A stretch of DNA of 64,000 nucleotides from Akkermansiaceae bacterium UBA956 (GTDB lineage: Bacteria; Verrucomicrobiota; Verrucomicrobiia; Verrucomicrobiales; Akkermansiaceae), in assembly GCA_002293145.1 (NCBI GenBank), contig DBCO01000002.1, positions 23,524 through 87,523 on the forward strand. Direction: 5' to 3'. The position numbers and the translations under genes are program-made. The notes beneath the pieces are model-generated. The model made no database searches and had not been told where the DNA came from. It saw only the letters and a program-made list of their open reading frames with translations. This document shows positions 7,839 through 17,800 of the stretch, piece by piece (position 1 is the first letter of the stretch; each line of letters opens with the position of its first letter).

Positions 7839-10220
7839 TTAACGGAATGTCACGCCGAGCGTCTGCACGAGGGCATCGAGCACTTTTTTATGAGCGGCAT
7901 CGATTTCTTCGGTCTTTAGCGTGCGGTCGGCGGCGCGATACACGAAGCGATAGGCGATCGATTTTTTTGCGGCATCAAGCTTCTGGCCAGTGGGATCGGT
8001 AAAAACATCGAAGCATTCGAAGCTTTGCAGCAAGCTTTCTCCAGCCTTGCGGATGGCTTGATCGATCTGCAAGGCTGGCAAGCTGGCGGGCACTTCCATC
8101 GCGGCATCGCGGCTGCTACCAGGGAATTGCGACAATTCTTCGACCGCTTGGCGGCGACCGAGCAGTTTGCGCAATTTGCCGAGATCCAGCTCCAATAGCC
8201 AAACGGGATGTGCAAAGTCGAGTTGGCGTTCGCGTGAAGGAAGCAATCGCACGACGACACCGATGGTGCTATCGCCGACAACCACATCGCAGCCGAGAAC
8301 AAAACCTGCGCGTTCTTTTGGCACAAATTGCACCTCGCGGCCGGGCAAGAGCGCAGCGACAATTGCCTTAGCATCGTACACAGAAGCAGTAGCTGGCTGG
8401 CTGGCCCAGCCTTCGGGCTCGAGAGGTCCGGAGAGCAAAATCGCCAAATCCTCGGACTCGATGTCACGGGCTTTGCCTCCACCATTGTGACGGAAGACCC
8501 GTCCCATTTCGAAGTAACGTAGTGATTTAACGCCTTGGCGCACATTTCGCTCCGCTGTCGCGATCAGGCCAGGAACCAAGCTCGGACGCAGAATCGCATG
8601 GTCTTCGCTCAAGGGATGACTGACCTTAACAACATCGCCATTTTGCAACGGACGCAAGGGCAGAGCATCAATCATTTGCTTTTCGGAAATCAATTTGATG
8701 GTCTGCGCTTCATAGAAACCAATGGCAGCGAGGCTGCGGCGCATGGCCATGTCGAGATCGGTGGCGGCATCGATGTCACTAGCGGCCACAAATGTCGCGC
8801 GAAGCCGTGAAGGCACGCGATCGAGCCCGTGTACACGAGCAATTTCTTCCACCAAATCGATGTGGCGCTGAAGATCGGCGCGGCGACTGGGCACTTGCCA
8901 TTGATTTTCGCCAACATTGGTGAGACCGAGACGCTGCAAAATACCCTCGGCATCGGACAGTGAAATGCTACCGCCCATGAGTTGATCAAGGCGTGCTACA
9001 TCGAGCTCAACGATGCCTGTAGTCTCAGGCAAATTGCCGACCACTGCGGTGTAGCCTTCGATGCTGCCGCCTGCGATTTCTAGAATCAATTGCAGCGCGC
9101 GCGAAGCTGCTGGCAAAACATTTTGTGGATCGACGCCACGCTCGAAACGATATGAAGAATCGCTCGTCAAAATCAAGGCACGCGAAGTAGCGCGGACTAT
9201 GCTTGGATCGAAGTAAGCCGACTCTAACAAAATCGTCGTTGTGCTCGCGGTAACACCACTGGTGGCTCCACCCATCACCCCAGCAAGAGCAAGCACTTCC
9301 CCTCGATCATCGGAAATTACAAGATCTCCCGCTTTGAGTTCGTAATCACTGCCATTCAACGCCGAGAATTTCTCGTTGGCTTTCGCACCACGCAGATGCA
9401 TCTTCACACCGACCTGTGCGGCATCGAAGGCGTGCAGAGGTTGACCCATTTCATGCAGCACAAAATTGGTGATATCAACGATGTTATTGATCGGACGCAG
9501 TCCAATCGAAACCAAGCGCTCCTTGAGCCAATCGGGGCTATCTTTGACCGTGACGCCCTTCACTTTCGTGAGTGAATAAAACGGGCAGGCATCGGGTGCA
9601 TCATTTTCGATCCATTCGGCTCCGTGAACGGTGGCAATCTCAGGAACTTCAACTACTCGATGCTCCTGCTCTAACAAAGCTTCCAACTCGTAAGCAAGCC
9701 CGCGATGACTGAGCAAATCTGGACGGTTTGGCGTGACCTCGACCTCTAACAAAACATCGGACGCAAACAGCGTTTTCACCGGTGTGCCGACCGCAGGATC
9801 ACCTTCGAGAATCAGCAGGCCATTTTCTTTATCGGTTAGGCCGATTTCCGAACCCGAGCAAAGCATGCCCTTCGACTCAACGCTGCGCATTTTCGTTTCG
9901 CCGATGGTAAATCCGTTCGGCAAAGCAGCTCCAGGAAGCGCACATGGCACCTTGTCGCCGACTTTGTAGTTCTGCGCACCGCAAACAATTTGCCGCAGAG
10001 TCCCCTCACCTGCATCCACCTGCGTTACCTTCAGACGATCCGCATTCGGGTGCTGCACGGCTTCCATGATCTGTGCGACCACGATTTTATCCGAGCTCAC
10101 ACCCTTGCCGTGGATGCCTTCAATTTCAATCCCGGCAAAGGTCAGCAAGTCATCCAATTCCTGCACGGATTTCCCCGCGAGATCCACATACTCACTCAGC
10201 CAATTCAAAGAAACATTCAT
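7839..10220 (-). CDS. pheT: Phenylalanyl-tRNA synthetase beta subunit
   Basis: Beta subunit of the alpha2-beta2 enzyme that charges tRNA-Phe; it binds tRNA and edits mischarged tyrosine. The 793-residue product is full length. Near the N-terminus is the EMAP-like tRNA-binding domain (KIVVAQIMEAVQHPNADRLK), then B3/B4 editing domains, a B5 domain, and the C-terminal anticodon-binding FDX-ACB domain (ending KKVLDALVQTLGVTFR). It begins 40 bases after the stop of pheS, the usual pheS-pheT order. Its only three leucine TTA codons all sit in the sequence TTTGTTAGA/G (see findings). Confidence 0.97.
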   Translation of the reverse strand: MNVSLNWLSEYVDLAGKSVQELDDLLTFAGIEIEGIHGKGVSSDKIVVAQIMEAVQHPNADRLKVTQVDAGEGTLRQIVCGAQNYKVGDKVPCALPGAALPNGFTIGETKMRSVESKGMLCSGSEIGLTDKENGLLILEGDPAVGTPVKTLFASDVLLEVEVTPNRPDLLSHRGLAYELEALLEQEHRVVEVPEIATVHGAEWIENDAPDACPFYSLTKVKGVTVKDSPDWLKERLVSIGLRPINNIVDITNFVLHEMGQPLHAFDAAQVGVKMHLRGAKANEKFSALNGSDYELKAGDLVISDDRGEVLALAGVMGGATSGVTASTTTILLESAYFDPSIVRATSRALILTSDSSYRFERGVDPQNVLPAASRALQLILEIAGGSIEGYTAVVGNLPETTGIVELDVARLDQLMGGSISLSDAEGILQRLGLTNVGENQWQVPSRRADLQRHIDLVEEIARVHGLDRVPSRLRATFVAASDIDAATDLDMAMRRSLAAIGFYEAQTIKLISEKQMIDALPLRPLQNGDVVKVSHPLSEDHAILRPSLVPGLIATAERNVRQGVKSLRYFEMGRVFRHNGGGKARDIESEDLAILLSGPLEPEGWASQPATASVYDAKAIVAALLPGREVQFVPKERAGFVLGCDVVVGDSTIGVVVRLLPSRERQLDFAHPVWLLELDLGKLRKLLGRRQAVEELSQFPGSSRDAAMEVPASLPALQIDQAIRKAGESLLQSFECFDVFTDPTGQKLDAAKKSIAYRFVYRAADRTLKTEEIDAAHKKVLDALVQTLGVTFR

Positions 10221-10260
10221 AATTTAATCTAACAAAAATTTTCAACTACACACGATCAAT

Positions 10261-11277
10261 TCATGCAAACTGTCGCAGGAAACGGACATCATTTTCGATC
10301 AGCAAGCGGATATCGCGAATCCCCCACTGGATCATCGCCAGGCGCTCCAGTCCCATGCCAAAAGCAAAACCAGTTACCTCATTCGGATCAAAGGATCGAT
10401 CTTTACGCGATTGGCAAACAGCCTCGAATACAGCAGGGTCGACCATGCCACAGCCCGCGACCTCGATCCACCGCGGCGCTTGTCCCTTAACTTCCAGCTT
10501 CACATCGATCTCGAAACTCGGCTCGGTGAATGGGAAAAAGTGCGGACGAAAACGCACCTCGGTCTGCGAACCGAAAAGCTCGCGCAAAAAGGCCTCCAGC
10601 GTGCCTTTGAGATCGGGCAAGGAAACATCGCGGTCGACATACAAGCCTTCAAGTTGATGGAAAGCCGACAAGTGTGTGCTGTCGATTTCATCGCGTCGGT
10701 AGGCCGTGCCAGGTGCGATGATCCGCAGCGGCGCGACATTTTTCTCCATCATCCGCACCTGCACCGATGAGGTATGCGTGCGCAGAAGCTTTCCGGAGTC
10801 AAAATAAAACGTATCCTTCACGTTGCGCGCGGGGTGATCGGCAGGTGTGTTGAGGGCATCGAAGCAATGAAATTCATCTTCAATCTCAGGACCATCGGCA
10901 AGAGCAAAACCCATGCGACGCAAGATCCCGACCGCGCGCTCACGCAGCAAAGTCAAGGGATGCAAGCCACCAGTTGGCAAAAATCGCGCAGGCAATGTCG
11001 GATCGATGCCTGCCAATGCAGCACGGTCCGCGGCCTCTTCGAGTGCTTGTTGTTTTTGTTCCAAAGCTGCCGTAATCTCAGTGCGGGCAGCATTCAACAA
11101 CGCACCGACTTCGCCTTTTTGCTCCTGCGGCACATCCTTCATCCCCATCGACAAGGCCGTCAATGCGCCCTTTTTACCCAGCGATGCCACCCGCGCCTCA
11201 TCAAGGGCTCGCGCATCCTCTGCAGCAGAAATCGCCAACAATGTATCATTTTGCACTCGTATAATGTCCTCTTTCAT
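10261..11277 (-). CDS. pheS: Phenylalanyl-tRNA synthetase alpha subunit
   Basis: Catalytic alpha subunit of phenylalanyl-tRNA synthetase. I place the start at the ATG at 11277, giving 338 residues beginning MKEDIIRVQN; in-frame ATGs at 11298 and 11310 are possible. The N-terminal coiled-coil arm is followed by a class II core: motif 2 region LRTHTSSVQVRMM and TAYRRDEIDSTHLSAFHQLEG, and motif 3 FAFGMGLERLAMIQWGIRDIR near the C-terminus. It is divergent from the cytochrome gene with 111 bases between. I see no attenuator leader peptide or T-box in that gap. Confidence 0.96.
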   Translation of the reverse strand: MKEDIIRVQNDTLLAISAAEDARALDEARVASLGKKGALTALSMGMKDVPQEQKGEVGALLNAARTEITAALEQKQQALEEAADRAALAGIDPTLPARFLPTGGLHPLTLLRERAVGILRRMGFALADGPEIEDEFHCFDALNTPADHPARNVKDTFYFDSGKLLRTHTSSVQVRMMEKNVAPLRIIAPGTAYRRDEIDSTHLSAFHQLEGLYVDRDVSLPDLKGTLEAFLRELFGSQTEVRFRPHFFPFTEPSFEIDVKLEVKGQAPRWIEVAGCGMVDPAVFEAVCQSRKDRSFDPNEVTGFAFGMGLERLAMIQWGIRDIRLLIENDVRFLRQFA

Positions 11278-11388
11278 ACTGTAATATCTGCGCTTCATTA
11301 ACCGTATCAATCACAAAGGTCAAAGCAGACCTGCGAAAAAACCCATATTTTTTCAGAATCTCATCTCACACCGAAAACTTCTCGCACA

Positions 11389-13446
11389 ATGACATCATCC
11401 CGCTCTTTGACACTTCTGAGTTCCATTTTCTCACTAAGTATTACTCTTTTTCCTGCCTCCGCTCAACTCCAAACCAGCTTCTCCCCCTTAGATGCACCCG
11501 ATCGGGTTCTCGATCGCCGCGTCGATCGCCTTCCCGCAATCTTTCTCAAAGCAGGTGAAGCTCCCTCTGCCTTTTTTCCCGCCGAATCCGCCGCGAAAGG
11601 GTTTCGCAGCACCTGGACCGGCAAGCTCAAGCTCGCCAAACGCCAGCGCTTGATTTTTTCCTTCGAAGGCCTAGGCGAAGCGACATTGCTCATCGATGGC
11701 AAAGAAATCCTCACCGAATCAGGCACCTTGGGCTCAGCACGCTCCAAGCAAACGCGCATCAACCCCGGTGAACACGAAATCCTCATTCGCTACTCGAGCA
11801 GCGCTGATGGCGCCGCCCATTTTCGACTGTTTTGGGAAGAACGCGGATTCCCACGCCAATCGGTGCCGCCTTCGGCCTTCAGCTCGACAACTGATGAGCC
11901 CACTTCCGCAGCACTTTTGCAACGTCGCGGACGCGAACTTTTTGCCACCCAACATTGCAGCAAATGCCACCAAAGCGAATCCAGCATCGGTGTCGACCCC
12001 ATGCAGGAAATCAATGAAATCGCCCCGCTCTTGATCAATCCCGGAGATCGACTCAACGAAACATGGCTGCGTGCGTGGCTTGCCGAGCCACATACCTTGC
12101 GCCCCGGCACCACCATGCCACAACTTTTTGACATGAAGAAACCCGAGAACGCCCAGCAAATCGCTGACCTTGCCGCATTTCTCGGTTCCATGAGTGCAGG
12201 CAGCGCCGCACCCGCAGAACCCGCCACCGATGAAGCTACGATCCTCGCAGGTGGCGCGCACTTTCATAAACTCGGATGCGCCGCTTGCCATACTGCGCCG
12301 AGTCAAGCGACTCCCGATCTCGAAAACAGACGCATTCCTTTGAACAACGTTACCGCCAAATTCAAGACCGGTGCCCTCACCGCTTTCCTCAAAGACCCCA
12401 GCGCCTACGCACCCCATCGCGGCATGCCGAACTTCCAACTCAACGACGAAGAACGCCACAGCCTATCCGCATTTCTCACCGCCAAATCCACGCCCAAGCT
12501 CCCCGCCGTCGCCGAACTCAAAGGCGATGCCGCGCGCGGCAAAGAGGTCGCAGCTGCTCACCACTGCTTCTATTGCCATGCCGGATTGCCAACTCCGAGT
12601 GAACTGACAGTGCCCAGCATGCAGAAAATTTTCGCCGCCGATTGGAGCAAGTCCGGTTGCGTATCAGCATCCGAAGATCAGGAAAAAGCCCCTGCCCTGC
12701 ATCTTACCGAGGCCGATCGCCAAGCGCTGATCGCTTTTTCCAAAACCGGTACTGATTCCCTCGGCAACAACGACAAAGCTGAGGCCGCTGAGCGAAAGTT
12801 CCACTCCCTGCGCTGTGATTCCTGCCACTCCCGCGATGCCATGCCCGCATTGCTCGATCGCACACACAGCGAAACGCAAAGTCTCACTGCGCACATTGCC
12901 GGTGCTAACGAAAAAGTCGATCAATCTCGACCACATATGAGCTTCATCGGCGAAATGCTGCGCGCCTCCTACATGCAGTCCGTCATCTCCGGCTCACTGA
13001 CTACCAAGCCGCGCCCATGGCTGGACATGCGCATGCCGGCATTCAGCAGTCACGCCGCCTCGCTCGCCGATGGCTTTGCCCGACTTCACGGCATCGATCC
13101 CAACGAAGAAATCACCAGCACCATCGATCAAGCGCTCGTGCCGATTGGCAAAGACCTGCTTTCTGCCGACAAAGGATTTGGCTGCACCACCTGCCACGGA
13201 CTCGGTGACACCAAACCAACCGCCGCTTTTGAAGTACAAGGAATTTACCTCGAACACATCAGCGCCCGTCTACGTCGCGAATGGTTCAATCGCTGGATGG
13301 ATAACCCCGCCAGCGTCACACCCGGCACCAAGATGCCGCAATACGCGCCCAACGGCCAATCTCCCAACCCCGCCCTCAATGGCAAGGCCGATGATCAATT
13401 CAACGCCATCTGGCAGTATTTGCAATCAGTGGAGAAGAAGAATTAG
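11389..13446 (+). CDS. Exported pentahaem c-type cytochrome with PA14-like domain
   Basis: The 685-residue product starts with a signal peptide cleaved near ASAQ (residues 22-26). Residues about 40-160 look like a PA14 domain (STWTGKLKL, ATLLIDGKEIL, GEHEILIRYSS, FRLFWEERG). Five CXXCH haem sites follow: CSKCH at 190, CAACH at 297, CFYCH at 393, CDSCH at 476 and CTTCH at 599, each with a later methionine such as TTMPQL, RGMPNF or TKMPQY. It is therefore a periplasmic multi-domain electron carrier. The design resembles PA14/cytochrome fusions of Verrucomicrobiota and Planctomycetota, where substrates are mostly unknown. It is followed by lgt; no enzyme partner is adjacent. Confidence 0.85.
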   Translation: MTSSRSLTLLSSIFSLSITLFPASAQLQTSFSPLDAPDRVLDRRVDRLPAIFLKAGEAPSAFFPAESAAKGFRSTWTGKLKLAKRQRLIFSFEGLGEATLLIDGKEILTESGTLGSARSKQTRINPGEHEILIRYSSSADGAAHFRLFWEERGFPRQSVPPSAFSSTTDEPTSAALLQRRGRELFATQHCSKCHQSESSIGVDPMQEINEIAPLLINPGDRLNETWLRAWLAEPHTLRPGTTMPQLFDMKKPENAQQIADLAAFLGSMSAGSAAPAEPATDEATILAGGAHFHKLGCAACHTAPSQATPDLENRRIPLNNVTAKFKTGALTAFLKDPSAYAPHRGMPNFQLNDEERHSLSAFLTAKSTPKLPAVAELKGDAARGKEVAAAHHCFYCHAGLPTPSELTVPSMQKIFAADWSKSGCVSASEDQEKAPALHLTEADRQALIAFSKTGTDSLGNNDKAEAAERKFHSLRCDSCHSRDAMPALLDRTHSETQSLTAHIAGANEKVDQSRPHMSFIGEMLRASYMQSVISGSLTTKPRPWLDMRMPAFSSHAASLADGFARLHGIDPNEEITSTIDQALVPIGKDLLSADKGFGCTTCHGLGDTKPTAAFEVQGIYLEHISARLRREWFNRWMDNPASVTPGTKMPQYAPNGQSPNPALNGKADDQFNAIWQYLQSVEKKN

Positions 13447-13562
13447 AGACATAAGACTTTCAGACATAATACATAAGAGAAAGACTGGAGAGAGTTTAGT
13501 CACGATCCTAATTTCCCTTTCCCACCTTGACCGCCGCGGGCAGTTCTGAGCATACTCATGCC

Positions 13563-14522
13563 GTGCTTGCTTACGTTCATGATTTGGATCCGGTGATTTG
13601 GGACATTTGGCGCGGAGTGAAATTGCGTTGGTATGGGTTGGCTTATTTACTCGCCTTCGTCGTTGCCTATTACTTGCTGTGCTATCTCTCTCGCAAAAAG
13701 CTGTGGGTCATTGTGGAGAAAAACATTGGTGATTTCATTGCGCTGCTTGCCATGATCGGCGTGTTTATCGGTGGTCGGCTCGGCTATGTGCTGTTTTACA
13801 TGATTCCTGAGCACGGATGGGGACCGATCGCGCAAGATCCGCTTTCGATCATTCGCGTCTGGGATGGCGGTATGGCCAGCCACGGCGGATTCCTAGGAGT
13901 GGCTTTGTTCGCTCTTTATTACGCACGAAAACACAAAATTTCATGGACCGGCATCGGTGATGGTATTTGCATCGTCGCGCCACTCGGGCTGATGTTTGGC
14001 CGAATTGCCAATTTCATCAATGGCGAGCTCTACGGTCGTGTCGCGGCACAACTCCCGTGGGGCGTGAAATTTCCGCAAGCCTTTCAAGAAGAGAGCTATC
14101 AAGTTCGTGAGACTGTGATCACCGAGATCGCCGATCGCGCACCGCTGATCTACGAACAAATGAACCAGGGCATGGAGCTGAGCGAAGCCGTGCGACTCTC
14201 GCCAGAGGTCAAGCAAATCTGTGCCGAGCACCTCACCGCGCGCCATCCATCCCAACTCTATGAAGGCTTTTGCGAAGGAGCGTTTCTCTTCGGTCTGATG
14301 TGGTTTCTGCGCGTCCGCTATCCACGTGCACCACATGGCATGATCTGTGGGATCTTTTTCATCCTTTACGGCGTGCTGCGCACGATTGTGGAACACTACC
14401 GCGAGCCTGATTCATCGCGGATCGGGCCGTTCACCAAAGGTCAGTTCTATTCACTATTTATGGTGTTGGCCGGTGTTGCTTTCCTTACCCATGCTTGGAA
14501 GAACCGGAAACAGGTGAGCTGA
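13563..14522 (+). CDS. lgt: Prolipoprotein diacylglyceryl transferase
   Basis: Inner-membrane enzyme that transfers diacylglycerol from phosphatidylglycerol to the lipobox cysteine of prolipoproteins. The most family-like N-terminus, LAYVHDLDPV, follows the GTG at 13563 (319 residues); a TTG at 13527 is in frame and also possible. Signature residues are visible in ASHGGFLG and FGRIANFINGELYGR, and RHPSQLYEG and the C-terminal ILYGVLRTIVEHYREPD match the family. Between NGELYGR and RHPSQ is an insertion of about 60 mostly charged residues (QEESYQVRETVITEI onward), longer than in E. coli. Several membrane helices are evident. Confidence 0.93.
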   Translation: MLAYVHDLDPVIWDIWRGVKLRWYGLAYLLAFVVAYYLLCYLSRKKLWVIVEKNIGDFIALLAMIGVFIGGRLGYVLFYMIPEHGWGPIAQDPLSIIRVWDGGMASHGGFLGVALFALYYARKHKISWTGIGDGICIVAPLGLMFGRIANFINGELYGRVAAQLPWGVKFPQAFQEESYQVRETVITEIADRAPLIYEQMNQGMELSEAVRLSPEVKQICAEHLTARHPSQLYEGFCEGAFLFGLMWFLRVRYPRAPHGMICGIFFILYGVLRTIVEHYREPDSSRIGPFTKGQFYSLFMVLAGVAFLTHAWKNRKQVS

Positions 14523-14888
14523 TTTCATTGAGTAAAGCACCGATAGGTCTCATAGGACTTATACTGACCAATAACACAAAATCGTCTACAAAAATGAAGC
14601 GGTCCGATCAGAATACCTAGGAAAAACCCAAAACCTAGTGCTAATTGATCGGACCGCCTGCTAGTCGCTCTGCGACACGCCAAACATATCGCAAACCGTG
14701 TAGGAGTCAATGCTTTTTTGCGATTTTTTGAAGCAAATTTTCTTTTCTCAATAAACAACTGACAATCAAGGATTTATTGCGTGAAATTTTTCATTTGTGC
14801 CGGCATTTTCGAAACGCCAAGCCTAGAGAAAATTCTACGTTGGTGCTAGGCGTTTGAAAAACGCCGCCACACTTCGTTATCCTACATT
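14523..14888 (+). other. Gene-free interval between convergent lgt and smc
   Basis: These 366 bases hold a strong stem-loop at 14599-14657, listed separately. An open frame of 77 codons on the minus strand here has no protein-like features and I reject it. The rest is AT-rich with no recognisable element. Confidence 0.5.
14599..14657. other. Long nested stem-loop, possible terminator or small RNA element
   Basis: GCGGTCCGATC (14599-14609) is the exact inverse of GATCGGACCGC (14647-14657). Inside lies a second stem, CTAGG with CCTAG (14617-14621 and 14633-14637), around an A/C-rich loop. No long T run follows on either strand, so it is not a classic intrinsic terminator. It sits between convergent lgt and smc. 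Confidence 0.6.
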
Positions 14889-17800
14889 TTATGCATCGAG
14901 CCGCAAAGCAGCTTTTTGCGCTGCCGTCTTGGCTTCGGTTTTACTGTTATTGGTATCTCCTGCTTGCGTCAGACGCATGCCTACGGGCTTCGATACACCG
15001 AATTCTTCCATGGTCACCCCATACATCACATCGGCGCGAGCCATGGTGCGTTTGCTGTGGGTGACGATGATGAATTGGCTATTATCAATGAAGCGATCGA
15101 GCACTTTGACGAAGCGATTGATGTTGGATTCATCAAGCGGCGCATCCAGCTCATCAAGCACGCAGAATGGACTAGGTTTGATCATGTAGATCGAGAAAAG
15201 CAGCGCCACCGCTGTCATCGAGCGCTCACCACCAGAAAGTAGTGTGATCGATTGTAGCTTCTTACCTGGTGGCTTAGCAATCACCTCAATGCCGCTTTCA
15301 AGAGGATCATTTTCGTCGACGAGCATCAGGTCAGCTTTAGCAGTTTCACCGAAGAGCTCCTTGAACATTTCTTTGAAATTCTCGCGCACCTTCGCAAAGG
15401 TCTCACTGAAGCGGCGCTGTGTTTCCTCATTGATGCGCTCTATGATGCTGAGCAATTCGGTTTTCGCATTGGCCAAGTCATCGTGCTCGGAGCGCATGAA
15501 GTTAAAACGTTCTTCGAGTTCTTCAAACTCCTCGATGGCATCAAGATTGACGGGGCCCATGGAATCGAGTCTGCGCTTGAGATCCATGACGATGCTTTCG
15601 ACAAATTCCCAATCGGGCTCACCCTCGCAGTCGCCGGGGATGACCGATATTTGCGGCGCAATAGCACGCTCGCTCGCAGCTTCATTGTAAACAACAACAT
15701 CCGGTTCGTCTTCGCTGTCCTCTGCATCATTGGCGATGCGACGAGCGCCATCTTTTTGCTGGGCTTTTTGGGAGACGATGCATTGCAATAAGGCGTGCGC
15801 ATCAGGATCGAAGGCAGAAAGCTCGACTTGGTGGCGTTCATGCACCGTTTGCACCAAGCTTTCCAGTCGGAGTTCGATCTTGGTGGCCGCCACTTCTTCG
15901 CGTCCGCGTTGCTCGGCGAAGCGGGCATGCTGACGGCGGACTTCTGAAAGTTGGGATTCCGCCTCATCGATGCGGCGCATGATTTCCTCGCGCCCTGCGC
16001 TGCGTTCTTGTAACTCCTCGGCGAGATCTTCCGACTCTGCCGTATGGGTCTCGATCTCCTCAGCGAGCCGCGCATTTTCGCCATCGGCGGCATCGATGCG
16101 CTGGGTAAATTGCTCGATTTCCGCCTCGCGACGCATCGAGATTTCACGCAGCTCTAACAAACGAAGTTCCATCGGGCGCTGCTGCTCTTCCGCAGCCTGC
16201 TTGGCACGACGATCCACCGCGAGTGTTGTTTTCATTTCATTCAAAATCGTCGCCAGCTCTGCTTCATCGCGCAGTGAGGAATCCAACTCCATTTGCGAAC
16301 GGCGTTGATCGCTATCAATGGCTTCGAGGCGAATCCGCGCGCCATGAAGTTCTTCTTCGAGACCCGTGCGACTATCAGTAGCGATTTGCTCGCGTTTTTC
16401 CAGTTCGCCACGCTCCCAAATGACGTTTTGCAATTTCGTTTCAAACGATTCCACCTCGCGCTTGGCAAGTGACAACTGCCCTTGCAGCGTAGAAATTTCG
16501 ACCTTCTGGCGTTGCAGTCGCTCACGAGCCACTTCGACGGCTTCACGGGCTTTTTCCAATGACTGTGCAAGCTCGATGAGCCTCGCTTGAAATGCTTCAT
16601 CTTCCGCACGGAGACGATCCACTTCCACGATCAGATCGCGGACTTCGTTTTGGCGTTCGAGCACGGAATTGCTCCCCTCACCTGCCGCACCGCCCATGAT
16701 GGTGCCCTCAGATTTGATGATTTCGCCTTGCAAGGTAACGAATGTTACCGCGGGCAAAATCAGGCGCAAGTTGATTGCAGACTTGAGGTCTGCCACGATC
16801 ATCACATTGTCGAGCAGCTTTTCCATCACGGCGGAAACACGACGATCTGACTTCACTCGGTCCAAGGCCCACGCGATGCCACCTTCGGGCACGGCTTCCA
16901 TTTGCGTGCCTGTGGGGGCGCCGATGAAAGTTTCCGGAATGACTGCGGCTTTGCCAAATTTCTGCTCGGTGAGTCGATCAACAATAGCGGTGGCGAGTGT
17001 TTCATTTTCCACCAAAACGGCCTGCACGTGAGAGCCGAGAGCCGCCTCGATGGCACGAGCACATGTGCTATCGGCTTCAATGAACGAGGCCAAAACACCG
17101 TGAATGCCAGAGCCAAATTGCGCGGCATCTCCCAAGCCTGCTAGCACCTGGCGGGTGCCTTTTTCGTAACCTTCACCACTTTTCACCAACTGGCTCACAA
17201 CCTCCAATCGCGAGGAGCGTTGGGCAAAAAGTTTGTGCGTTTCGGCAGCCGTAACGCGTGTGGAGTCAAGGTCGCCGCGCAGATGCTGGAATTGGCGTTC
17301 GGCACTTTGGAATTCTTCTTCGCGATTTTGCATTGAGCCCGCATGCTGATCGAGATCCTGAATCACGCGGCTTTCCTCGCTACGAAGTTCTTCGAGCGTC
17401 AGGCGCAGGCGCTGTTCTTCATCAGAAAGCTGGCGTGCGCGATCGCGATTGCCTTCCATTTGTGCGACCGAGCTTTCGATCTTGGCTTGCGATGCGGCGA
17501 TGATCGTTTGCGATTTGTTCGCCTCCATGCGGCTGTCGCGCAAGGCGGATTCGATGCCTTCGCGGCGAGACTTTGCCGACATCGTACGCTCCTCGTGCTG
17601 CTCCACTTCCATCTCACGCTCGATGATGCGTTTGGTGAGACTTTCCAGCTCGGCGTGGCAATTTTTGAAATCAAATTCTTGCTGCGTCAGCTTTTGGCGG
17701 GTGTCCTCAACGTCTTCGCGATTCTGGCGAATGCGGCTTTCCAGCTCACTGCGACGCTCCGCATTGAAGGCGACACGGCCTTGTGCCGAGCTGAGTTGGT

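Noticed and set aside
14525..14758. A 77-codon open frame on the minus strand between lgt and smc
   Set aside because: It runs through the stem-loop, is rich in Arg, Cys and Phe, and has no family resemblance or start signal.
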